Shown one piece after another: positions 27,143 to 35,439 of a stretch of 37,958 nucleotides of DNA. The notes beneath the pieces were generated by a model. It did no database searches. It had not been told where the DNA came from and saw only the letters and a list, made by a program, of their open reading frames with translations. Source of the DNA: Candidatus Hydrothermota bacterium (GTDB taxonomy: Bacteria; Hydrothermota; Hydrothermia; B15-G9; DRBW01); the NCBI GenBank assembly GCA_021158525.1, contig JAGGUL010000028.1, positions 1 to 37,958 on the forward strand, given 5' to 3'. A program made the translations under genes and the position numbers. Position 1 is the first letter of the stretch; each line of letters starts with the position of its first letter.

Positions 27143-28177
27143 ATGAAAGTCGCTGTGATCGGCAGCATGGGCGTGGGGAAGAGCACGCTCTTCGACCTCC
27201 TCGCCCGCGGACACGAGGGAAAAGCCAGAGGATATATATCCGGAGTGGGTCTGGCCGAGATAGAAGACCCCAGGATCGAGAAGATACGGGAGATAGCCGG
27301 CTCAAAATCCGTCAAAAAGCCCCGCATCGAGATCTATGACTTCGACGGGTTCGGAAAGCTCTGGAAAGAGGAGAGGGTGGGGGAGATTCTCAATGAGCTT
27401 CTCGGTTTCGATCTCCTTCTGCAGATCGTCGGCGATTTCCCTCCCTTTGAACCGGAATCCGATTTCGAGGAGATCGACCTGAGGCTGATTCTCGCTGACC
27501 TCTCCATCGTGGAAAACAAGCTGAAGAGGATAGAGAAGGAGAAGATGGCCCACAGGGCCACCGAGGAAGAGGCTGTCTTTTTCAGGAAGCTAAGGGATCA
27601 TCTGAGCGCCGAGAACGTCCTCTCTCAGCTCCACCTGACCGAGTTCGAAAAGAACCTCATTCAGGGCTACAGTTTCCTGACGGTCCTGCCGAGGGTCGTC
27701 ATTTTCAATTCCTCGGAGGAAAGAGTAGAGGAGGACCTGCCCGATTCCCTGATCGCCAGATTGAAGGAAAGGGGCTACCCTCATTTCAGGACGATTCTGC
27801 CCATAGAGAGGGAAATAAGGGAGCTCGAGCCCGAAGAGAGAGACGAGATACTGGCTGGATATGGTTTAAAACCGGGCTTCGTGGCAAAGCTAAAAAAGGC
27901 AATTCTGGAAGCCCTCGGCCTGATCACCTTCTTCACGACGGCCCACGACGAGCTGACTGCCTGGCTCGTCAGGGAGGGCACGACCGCGAAGGAGGCAGCT
28001 GGACACATTCACACAGACATGGAGCGGGGCTTTATCCGGGCCGACGTCGTCCATTACGACGACCTTCTCGGGTGCGGCGACTTCAAGAAGGCGAGGGAAA
28101 CGGGGCATTTGAGGTCCGAGGGCAAAGACTATGTGGTCCGGGACGGGGACATAATCTTCATCAAGTTCTCGCGTTAG
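27143..28177 (+). CDS. Divergent YchF/DUF933-type P-loop protein
   Basis: N-terminal GSMGVGKST Walker A; C-terminal YchF/DUF933 signature ALGLITFFTTAHDELTAWLVREGTTAKEAAGHIHTDMERGFIRADVVHYDDLL...LRSEGKDYVVRDGDIIFIKF. Confidence 0.85.
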   Translation: MKVAVIGSMGVGKSTLFDLLARGHEGKARGYISGVGLAEIEDPRIEKIREIAGSKSVKKPRIEIYDFDGFGKLWKEERVGEILNELLGFDLLLQIVGDFPPFEPESDFEEIDLRLILADLSIVENKLKRIEKEKMAHRATEEEAVFFRKLRDHLSAENVLSQLHLTEFEKNLIQGYSFLTVLPRVVIFNSSEERVEEDLPDSLIARLKERGYPHFRTILPIEREIRELEPEERDEILAGYGLKPGFVAKLKKAILEALGLITFFTTAHDELTAWLVREGTTAKEAAGHIHTDMERGFIRADVVHYDDLLGCGDFKKARETGHLRSEGKDYVVRDGDIIFIKFSR

Positions 28178-28179
28178 AC

Positions 28180-30612
28180 ATGAGGCATCCCCTGGCCGCC
28201 CACCTCCACAGGATACAGATGCCGGGAAGGTATCTCGGGGGAGAGATAAATTCCGTCCAGAGGGAGACGGCAAGAGACACTGTACTTTTCGCCCTCGTCT
28301 ATCCCGAGCTATACGAGATAGGAATGTCAAATCTCGGCATGAAAATCCTCTATCACGTCTTAAACGGGATTGAGGGCGTTTACTGCGAAAGGGCCTTCCT
28401 CCCGGCTCCCGATGCCGAGGAAATCATGGCTGGGGAGGGCATTCCCCTCTTTTCCTTAGAGACCTACAGACCCCTCGGAGAATTCGACGCCGTGGGATTT
28501 TCGGTCCACACTGAGCTGAACTATACCAACATCCTGCATGCACTCAGGCTCGCGGACATCCCGCTCAGGGCCGATGAGAGGGACGAGAGGCATCCTATCG
28601 TGATAATAGGGGGACCCGCCTCCTTCAATCCCGAGCCCCTCAAGGCCTTCGCTGATGCCTTCGTCGTTGGCGAAGGCGAGGATGTTGTTGCGGAGATCGT
28701 CGAAGTCCTCAGGGCGAGAAAATCGGGGGACCTCGACAGAGATGGTGCCCTCCTTGAGCTCTCGAAGATCGAGGGAGTGTTCGTGCCGCGATATCCAGCA
28801 CCCAGGGTTTCGAGAAGGTGGGTCCAGTTCAGCCCCGATGCTTTCCCTACTGCCCAGGTAGTGCCCAACGTGAGAATAGTTCACGACAGGTTTTCCATCG
28901 AGATCATGAGGGGCTGCACGAGGGGGTGCAGGTTCTGCGAGGGCGGAATGGTTTACAGGCCCATCAGGATCCGCGAGGTAGAGGAAGTCGTCTCCCTGAC
29001 AAAAAGGGGCATAGCCGAAACCGGCTTCGAGGACATCTCCCTTCTGGCATTCACGGTCTCCGATTACCCGGATCTGACGGCTCTTCTCTTTGAGCTGAAG
29101 AAGGAACTCGGCGGCGAGACTTACATTTCGGTCCCCTCACTGCCCGTCAACGCGGTGACTGAAGAACTCTTCAGGCAGTTCAAGGAGATGAGGAGATTCA
29201 GCATAACCCTCGCCCCGGAGACGGTCAGCGAGGAGCTGAGGGCGCGCATAAACAAAAACGTCCCCCTCGAAGAGATAATGAGCTCAGTGGAGACGGCGGA
29301 AAAATACGGATTCAGGCGGATCAAGCTCTACTTCATGGTAGGACTGCCGGGCGAGACTCCCGACGACGTCGCCAGGATCGCGGACCTCATGGAAGACCTG
29401 ACCAGAAGCTCCAGGAAGACACGCTTCAAATTGTCGTTGAATCCCTTCGTGCCGAGGCCTCACACTCCCTTCCAGTGGGAAAGGCAGTTCAGCGTGAAGG
29501 AGATATACGAGAGAGTCGGGCTCCTCAAAGACAGGCTGAAAAGGCTCAGGAGGGTCGAATTTTCCTGGCACGATCCCAAGAAAGCCTTTCTCGAGGGGGT
29601 CCTGGGGCGAGGGGATGAGAAACTGTCGGAGGTGACACTCAGGGCTTACGAGCTGGGTGCCAGGTTCGACGACAGGTCAGAGTTCTTCAATTTCAGAGTC
29701 TGGCTGAGGGCCTTTGATGAAACTGGAGTGGATCCCGATGAGTACCTCTCGGAGAGAGACCCTGCTAAGCCGCTTCCCTGGAATTACATAGATGTGGGCG
29801 TGACAGAGAGGTATCTCCTGAGGGAGTTAAGAAACTCTCGGGTGCCCCGCTTCACGTCCGATTGCATGAGGGAGGGGTGCACGGGTTGCGGGCCCTGGTA
29901 CAGGGAGGGGTATACCCTCTGCAGGACGGGCTACCGTCCGAGCAGGGAGCCGGATTCACTTTTGATCTCTGAGCCCAGAAAAGAAAACGTTTTTTACAGG
30001 TATGTCCTCGTCTATTCGAAGACAAAGCCGGCGGCTTTCCTCTCCGAGCTGAACACGATGGCGGCCTTCGTGAGGGCCCTGAGGAGGGCCGGGGTCAGGC
30101 TGAGATACAGCGAGGGATACGTTCCACACCCGAAGATGAGTTTCTCCCCCTCCCTTTACCTCGGTGCCGAATCGGAGGCGGAGATCCTCTATCTCGAGAC
30201 GCTGGAAAAATACGACCCAGAGGAGCTTAAAAATGGCCTGAATTCCCAGCTTCCGAAGGGCATTCATGTATCCTGTGCTAAGGAAGCAACTTCCAAACCG
30301 GTATGGGAGGAGCTGGATTCTGCCCTTTACAGCGTGGATCTTGCTGATTTCGAGATCGACGAGGAGAAGATAGAGAAAACAGTGATGACAGGTGAAGTTC
30401 TGAGGAAGGGAAAAGTTTTCAGGCTGAGAGATCACGTGATCTCCTGGAGGTACGATGGCAAAAAGCTCCTCCTGAAACTCAAACTGCGGGGCGGTCCCGG
30501 CTTAACTCGCTTTTTATCGGGCTTCCTCGGGATAGATCCCGAGGAAGCCCGGGGTGTCCCGGTCAGGAGGCTCGCCTTTTACAGGGGTGATGAGCCCTTC
30601 AGACCTTGTTAG
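28180..30612 (+). CDS. TIGR03960-type radical SAM protein fused to a TIGR03936/DUF2344 domain
   Basis: IEIMRGCTRGCRFCEGGMVYRPIR radical SAM motif; C-terminal domain with FLSELNTMAAFVRALRRAGVRLRYSEGYVPHPKMSFSPSL. ATG at 28180 preferred over 28072, which overlaps the upstream gene. Confidence 0.9.
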   Translation: MRHPLAAHLHRIQMPGRYLGGEINSVQRETARDTVLFALVYPELYEIGMSNLGMKILYHVLNGIEGVYCERAFLPAPDAEEIMAGEGIPLFSLETYRPLGEFDAVGFSVHTELNYTNILHALRLADIPLRADERDERHPIVIIGGPASFNPEPLKAFADAFVVGEGEDVVAEIVEVLRARKSGDLDRDGALLELSKIEGVFVPRYPAPRVSRRWVQFSPDAFPTAQVVPNVRIVHDRFSIEIMRGCTRGCRFCEGGMVYRPIRIREVEEVVSLTKRGIAETGFEDISLLAFTVSDYPDLTALLFELKKELGGETYISVPSLPVNAVTEELFRQFKEMRRFSITLAPETVSEELRARINKNVPLEEIMSSVETAEKYGFRRIKLYFMVGLPGETPDDVARIADLMEDLTRSSRKTRFKLSLNPFVPRPHTPFQWERQFSVKEIYERVGLLKDRLKRLRRVEFSWHDPKKAFLEGVLGRGDEKLSEVTLRAYELGARFDDRSEFFNFRVWLRAFDETGVDPDEYLSERDPAKPLPWNYIDVGVTERYLLRELRNSRVPRFTSDCMREGCTGCGPWYREGYTLCRTGYRPSREPDSLLISEPRKENVFYRYVLVYSKTKPAAFLSELNTMAAFVRALRRAGVRLRYSEGYVPHPKMSFSPSLYLGAESEAEILYLETLEKYDPEELKNGLNSQLPKGIHVSCAKEATSKPVWEELDSALYSVDLADFEIDEEKIEKTVMTGEVLRKGKVFRLRDHVISWRYDGKKLLLKLKLRGGPGLTRFLSGFLGIDPEEARGVPVRRLAFYRGDEPFRPC

Positions 30613-30634
30613 AGACCTGAAGAAAAGGTATAAT
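30606..30634 (+). promoter_or_regulatory. Leaderless-type promoter of der
   Basis: TTGTTA (30606-30611), 17 nt, TATAAT (30629-30634), 7 nt, ATG (30642). Confidence 0.7.
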
Positions 30635-30641
30635 TGAAGAG

Positions 30642-31928
30642 ATGACTAAGATTCCCCTGGTGGCTATAGTCGGAAGGGTGAACGTGGGAAAATCCACCCT
30701 TTTCAACCGAATCATTGGGAAGCCTCTTGCTCTCGTCGATGAGAGGCCTGGTCTGACCCGCGACAGGCTCAGGAAGCGCGTCGAGTGGGAGGATTTGAGC
30801 TTCGAGATAATGGATACCGGGGGGCTCTTTTCGCCCGACGAGGACCAGTTGAGCGAATACCTCCGGAGGAACATAGAAAAGGGGGTGGAGGAGGCCGACC
30901 TGGTAATCTTCCTGGTGGACCTGAAGAAAGGCATTACGCCCTATGACATGGAGATAGCCGAGTGGCTCAGGAAAAAGGGGAAGAAGGTGATCCTCGCGGC
31001 CAACAAAGCTGACGTCAAGGACAAGGACGCCCTGGAGTTCACCGCCCTGGGATTCGGAGAGCCCGTCGCCCTCTCCTCGGCTCATGGGATCGGCGTGCCT
31101 GAATTGCTCGATCGAGTGGTTGAGGAGCTCAGAAGGCAGGGTTACAGGTCGACGCCTAAGGCCGAGAGGACCAATAAGACCCGCATCTCGATTCTGGGAA
31201 GGCCCAACGTGGGGAAATCCTCGCTTCTCAATGCGCTCGTCGGAAAAGAGGTCGCCCTGACCTCGCCGATCCCTGGCACGACCAGGGACTCGGTCGACGT
31301 CGAAACCGAGGACCTGATAATCATCGACACTGCAGGGATAAAGAGGAAATATAAGGACGAGATCGAATATTACGCCCACATCCGCTCCAGGAGGTCTCTG
31401 AGGTACGCTGAGGTCGGCATCGTGGTGATAGATGCGACCGACGAGATAACACGGCTCGACAAGAAAATCATAAATCTTGTGATAGAAGAGGGCAGGGGAC
31501 TGGTTGTGGCCCTCAACAAGGTAGACCTTCTCGATAAAGAAGAGAGAAAAGAACTGCTTCCTTACGTATCCAACGAACTGGCTTTTGTCCACTTCGCGCC
31601 CAAGGTCTTCACTTCCGCCAGGACAGGCGAGGGGATCGAGCTACTCAGAGAAATGGCGAAGAAGGTCAGGGACGAGGGGTACAAAAGGGTGCAGGAGGGA
31701 GATCTCCTGAACGCCCTGGAAAAAGCTGCAAACAGGCTCGCGCCGCCGACCGAGATCTACTCCTTTAAACAGGTGGCATCAAAACCACCCACTTTCAAGA
31801 TAGTGTCGAAGAGGGAAATACCCGCCCATTATCTGAGATTCCTCGAGAGGTTCATCCGGGAGAAATTCGACTTTCTGGGCAATCCCATCGTTTTCCGGCA
31901 GGTCCGTCCCCGCCGCAAGAAAGGTTAA
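30642..31928 (+). CDS. der: Ribosome-associated GTPase Der (EngA)
   Basis: Two GTPase domains: GRVNVGKSTLFNRI...NKADV and GRPNVGKSSLLNAL...NKVDL; C-terminal KH-like domain. Confidence 0.96.
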   Translation: MTKIPLVAIVGRVNVGKSTLFNRIIGKPLALVDERPGLTRDRLRKRVEWEDLSFEIMDTGGLFSPDEDQLSEYLRRNIEKGVEEADLVIFLVDLKKGITPYDMEIAEWLRKKGKKVILAANKADVKDKDALEFTALGFGEPVALSSAHGIGVPELLDRVVEELRRQGYRSTPKAERTNKTRISILGRPNVGKSSLLNALVGKEVALTSPIPGTTRDSVDVETEDLIIIDTAGIKRKYKDEIEYYAHIRSRRSLRYAEVGIVVIDATDEITRLDKKIINLVIEEGRGLVVALNKVDLLDKEERKELLPYVSNELAFVHFAPKVFTSARTGEGIELLREMAKKVRDEGYKRVQEGDLLNALEKAANRLAPPTEIYSFKQVASKPPTFKIVSKREIPAHYLRFLERFIREKFDFLGNPIVFRQVRPRRKKG

Positions 31929-31940
31929 TTCTTTCTTAGC

Positions 31941-31974
31941 TTCTATCGATAGGGTCGTTCTATCGATGGGGTCG
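31941..31974. repeat. Tandem duplication of a 17-nt unit
   Basis: TTCTATCGATAGGGTCG (31941-31957) immediately followed by TTCTATCGATGGGGTCG (31958-31974), one mismatch. Confidence 0.85.
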
Positions 31975-32004
31975 GACCGTGCAACCTGCACGGTCCGACC
32001 CCAT
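31966..32004. repeat. REP-like palindrome 1
   Basis: ATGGGGTCGGACCGTGCA-ACC-TGCACGGTCCGACCCCAT, perfect 18-bp arms. Confidence 0.85.
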
Positions 32005-32219
32005 AAAATCTCATTGAGGCTGAATGTATTGGACGATATCTAACTGTGCGCATAGAATTCCAGACGGCTTTTACCATGGTTAGTTCTCCAAAACCCTTCT
32101 GAGACAACTGAAAGCGCCCACTGCAGGTGTGCGCTGGAAACGCTGTGCCGCAATCAATACAGCGATCATGTGTTACGCACGGGGGTGTCTTTGTATCCTT
32201 CGGTACACCAGTTACTTAA

Positions 32220-32258
32220 ATGGGGTCGGGTCGTGCAAGTTGCACGACCCGACCCCAT
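32220..32258. repeat. REP-like palindrome 2
   Basis: ATGGGGTCGGGTCGTGCAA-G-TTGCACGACCCGACCCCAT, perfect 19-bp arms. Confidence 0.85.
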
Positions 32259-32348
32259 CACAATCAGAAACCGCCGTCGAAATCGGCGTCAGAACATCAA
32301 AACCGGAGGAAACAGCCTATCCGCCGGAGAACCTCGCCGGTGAGAAAT

Positions 32349-33722
32349 TCACACCCCGCTCAGATCGACCTCATCGTATTCGCGCAGGCGGTCGATTATT
32401 ATCTTCTTTATCTCCTCGAGCCTTTCGGGGGTCTTCGCCTCGAACCTCAAAACGAGCACCGGCTGCGTGTTGGAAGCCCTGACCAGCCCGAAGCCATCCT
32501 CGAACTGTATCCTGGCGCCGTCGATATCTATCACCTGATACCTGGAGCGAAAGTACTCGACCAGTTCTTTCACCACCTCGAACTTCCTATCATCGGGGCA
32601 GCCTACCCTGATCTCCGGGGTGGAGTAGTAAAAAGGTATCTCACCGTGGAGCTCCGACAGCTTCTTCCCCGACTCCGACATGATCTCGAGCAGCCTCAGG
32701 GTGGCGTAGAGGGCATCGTCATAACCGTAATAGCGGTCTTTGAAGAAGATGTGCCCCGACATCTCGCCGGCAAGAGGCCCGCCGACCTCCTTCAGCTTCG
32801 CCTTGAGGAGAGAGTGACCCGTCTTCCACATGAGTGGCTTCCCGCCGAGGGACTCGATGTACTCGACAAGCCCCTGGGAGCACTTCACATCGAAAATTAT
32901 GGGCGCTCCCGGGTTGTCCCTCAAAACCTGCTTGACAAATATGCCGAGGAGTTTATCCCCGAAAATAAGCGTCCCCTTTTCGTCAACTGCCCCTATCCTG
33001 TCGCCATCTCCGTCGATCCCGATCCCGAGGTCGAAGCCCTTCCTGACCAGCGCGATGAGGTCCTGCATGTACTTCTCCACGGTGGGGTCGGGCAGGTGAT
33101 TAGGAAAATTCCCGTCGGGCTCGAGATAAATTCCCTCCAGTTTGATAGGGAACTCCGACAGGATCTGCGTCAGGAGTGGCCCAGCGGTTCCATTTCCTGT
33201 ATCGAGGGCCATCCTCAATTCTCTCTCGATCTTAACGCCCTTAACGAGCTCCTCGATGTAATCGCCCCTTATGTCCTTCCTCTCCAGCTTTCCCCTCTCA
33301 TCGGTTCTGAGGAAGTCCTCCCGTTCTATCCTGTCCCTGAGTTCCTGAATCCCGTCGCCGTAAACAGTGTCATGCCCAAGATTTATCTTGAATCCGTTGT
33401 ATTCCCTGGGGTTGTGGCTTGCAGTAACCTGTATGCCTCCGTGGACGGGCCACTTGAAGAGCGAGTAATACATGACAGGGGTGGGTACAACACCGATCTC
33501 ATAGACATCCACGCCAACACTTCTCAGTCCATCTATGAGGCCTTCCTCGAGATCGCCCGACGTGTGCCTTACATCCCTCCCCACGCTTACCACCTTTCCT
33601 CCCTTTTCCCTGAGAAGGGTGCCGTAAGCCTTCCCTAAGGCAAATGCGAGCTCCGGGGTTATATCTTCGCCGGCAATGCCCCTTATGTCATACATCCGAA
33701 AGATCTGGGAATTAACCTTCAT
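32349..33722 (-). CDS. Phosphomannomutase/phosphoglucomutase
   Basis: MYDIRGIAGEDITPE, TASHNPREYNGFK, GIDGDGDRIGAVDEKG, GEMSGHIFFKDRYYGYDDA. Confidence 0.94.
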   Translation of the reverse strand: MKVNSQIFRMYDIRGIAGEDITPELAFALGKAYGTLLREKGGKVVSVGRDVRHTSGDLEEGLIDGLRSVGVDVYEIGVVPTPVMYYSLFKWPVHGGIQVTASHNPREYNGFKINLGHDTVYGDGIQELRDRIEREDFLRTDERGKLERKDIRGDYIEELVKGVKIERELRMALDTGNGTAGPLLTQILSEFPIKLEGIYLEPDGNFPNHLPDPTVEKYMQDLIALVRKGFDLGIGIDGDGDRIGAVDEKGTLIFGDKLLGIFVKQVLRDNPGAPIIFDVKCSQGLVEYIESLGGKPLMWKTGHSLLKAKLKEVGGPLAGEMSGHIFFKDRYYGYDDALYATLRLLEIMSESGKKLSELHGEIPFYYSTPEIRVGCPDDRKFEVVKELVEYFRSRYQVIDIDGARIQFEDGFGLVRASNTQPVLVLRFEAKTPERLEEIKKIIIDRLREYDEVDLSGV

Positions 33723-33772
33723 CGCCTTCCTCCTCTTTTATCGCACAAATATAAAGAAAGATGCCGATGGCT

Positions 33773-34486
33773 TCAAGAAATTCCCCTGAGCTCTCTCAAA
33801 ATCGGGATCGTCTTTATCTTCTCCTCGTCCAGAAGGCCCCAGTAAATCCCGGAAGGTTTGGGAAAGGCCGTATCTGTGGCTATAACCCCCTCCGGAGTAA
33901 CTATAAAATCGACGGGTATATCGTGTTCCCTCATCTCGAACTCACGATCGATGATCTGCAGGGGATGTACCGTCGTTATAACCGGGGTATTCTCGTCTAT
34001 AAGGCCGAAATGCCTCCCTATGGCGAATTCCAGGTCCGAATAGCCACCTCCCTTGCCTATCCTCGCCCCGTCCCTCCTGACAGCCACAGAGCCCGCGACA
34101 ACGAGATCGATCTTCGGCATCTCCGAGGGATGCACCTGTGTTCCGTAGCGAAAAGCACCTTTTATGGTCGATGCGGCCCTCTCAAGGCTTTTTAACTTCG
34201 ATGGAACGAGCTCTATAAAGCATCGTAGCTCCCAGAGACGCGGAACGGCCATGTAGAGGAACTTTCCCTGAAGGAGCGCCAGTTCTCGAAGGGGCCTCTG
34301 GGGAGAATCGGGGTTGATCTTGATACGCCGCGCCCTGGCCCAAACATCGAGGTTCAAAACCTTTCTCGCAGCCCTCTCAGCTCCCACAAAATTTGGTATC
34401 CTGCCCCTCGCACCGGGGAACCTCGCCACTCCCTTATCCTCGAGAAGCCTCCAGATTTCCTCCCGAATTCGCTCTTTACTTCTCAT
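33773..34486 (-). CDS. 5-formyltetrahydrofolate cyclo-ligase family protein
   Basis: GSVAVRRDGARIGKGGGYSDLEFAIGRHFGLI typical of the family. Confidence 0.82.
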   Translation of the reverse strand: MRSKERIREEIWRLLEDKGVARFPGARGRIPNFVGAERAARKVLNLDVWARARRIKINPDSPQRPLRELALLQGKFLYMAVPRLWELRCFIELVPSKLKSLERAASTIKGAFRYGTQVHPSEMPKIDLVVAGSVAVRRDGARIGKGGGYSDLEFAIGRHFGLIDENTPVITTVHPLQIIDREFEMREHDIPVDFIVTPEGVIATDTAFPKPSGIYWGLLDEEKIKTIPILRELRGIS

Positions 34487-34492
34487 GTCAGG

Positions 34493-34523
34493 ATTTTAAC
34501 GGCAAAAGGGGGCAGAAGGTCAA
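34493..34523 (-). promoter_or_regulatory. Leaderless-type promoter of the cyclo-ligase gene
   Basis: TTGACC (rc 34518-34523), 19 nt, TAAAAT (rc 34493-34498), 6 nt, ATG (34486). Confidence 0.5.
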
Positions 34524-34587
34524 GACCGGGGCTGTGCGTCGATCGATTTCGAGCCTTCCATTCCACAGACATTTCGTCAGAAGGCCT

Positions 34588-34881
34588 TCATTCTTCCGCA
34601 ATCTTCTGGAGTTTCCGCCCTAAAGCCCGTACATCGGCGATTGTTATATCTTCGATAGAATCCCCTAAATCATGAGGGGCCCGGAGAGACCTCCCCAAAG
34701 CGAGCCACTCACCCGGAACTGAGATGGGAAACTTCTTAAGTGGGCCATTAACCGGCCCAACACCCAACAGACCGAAATAAAAAGAGATCCTCTGCCTTAA
34801 AGCGAAAACCAAATTTGTGGGGTCGAAGGCAGGTGTTTCCGTTAAAATGAGAACAAGAGGAGCGGCGGCGGGATCAGTATT
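34588..34881 (-). other. Open frame without a conventional start, possible degraded or atypically initiated gene
   Basis: 97 sense codons open after a TAG at 34884-34882; first candidate start is a TTG at 34812. Overlaps the cobO stop. Translation reads ...APLVLILTETPAFDPTNLVFALRQRISFYFGLLGVG.... Confidence 0.35.
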
Positions 34882-35395
34882 CTATCCCTTTCCGCGCCCT
34901 GACGCCCTTCCTGAAATAGTGTTTGACCTCCCGGACCTCGGAGACAAGGTCAGCCATGTCGATAAGCTCTGGCGGAGCATATCTGCCTGTAAGGACCAGA
35001 TCCACGCGCTCCGGCTTTCCCCTTATCAGATCCATGACCTCCTCGAGGCTTAAGAGCCCCATCTTGAGGGCGACGTTGACCTCATCGAGGATCACGATGT
35101 CATAGTCGCCCGAGAGCATCGCGTCTTTTGCCTTCCTGAGACCGAGTTTTGCCAGCTCCACGTCTCTCTCGTCGGGTTTGCCAGGCTTCACGAAGGAAGG
35201 AGAACCGAAAAGCTCGATCTTGATATTTTCCGGAAATTTGGCCGCGGCCTTGATCTCCCCGGTTTCGCACCCCTTCATGAACTGAGCGATATAAGTCTTT
35301 AATCCCCATCCCGCTGCGCGAAAAGCAGTTCCGATCGCAGAGGTTGTCTTACCCTTGCCGTCGCCCGTAATAATAATAACGTAGCCTTTCCTCAT
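34874..35395 (-). CDS. cobO: Cob(I)yrinic acid a,c-diamide adenosyltransferase
   Basis: MRKGYVIIITGDGKGKTTSAIGTAFRAAGWG, DIVILDEVNVALKMGLL, VLTGRYAPPELIDMADLVSE. Confidence 0.95.
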   Translation of the reverse strand: MRKGYVIIITGDGKGKTTSAIGTAFRAAGWGLKTYIAQFMKGCETGEIKAAAKFPENIKIELFGSPSFVKPGKPDERDVELAKLGLRKAKDAMLSGDYDIVILDEVNVALKMGLLSLEEVMDLIRGKPERVDLVLTGRYAPPELIDMADLVSEVREVKHYFRKGVRARKGIEY

Positions 35396-35403
35396 GAGAA
35401 TCT

Positions 35404-35433
35404 GGCGGGGGTGCGCTACGGCGCACCCCCGCC
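35404..35433. repeat. Perfect GC-rich hairpin between porB and cobO
   Basis: GGCGGGGGTGCGC-TACG-GCGCACCCCCGCC, 13-bp arms. Confidence 0.85.
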
Positions 35434-35439
35434 TAAAAT

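Noticed and set aside
32220-33638. 472-aa plus-strand ORF opposite the phosphohexomutase
   Set aside because: The minus strand carries clear phosphohexomutase motifs; the plus ORF starts within palindrome 2 and has no recognisable family.
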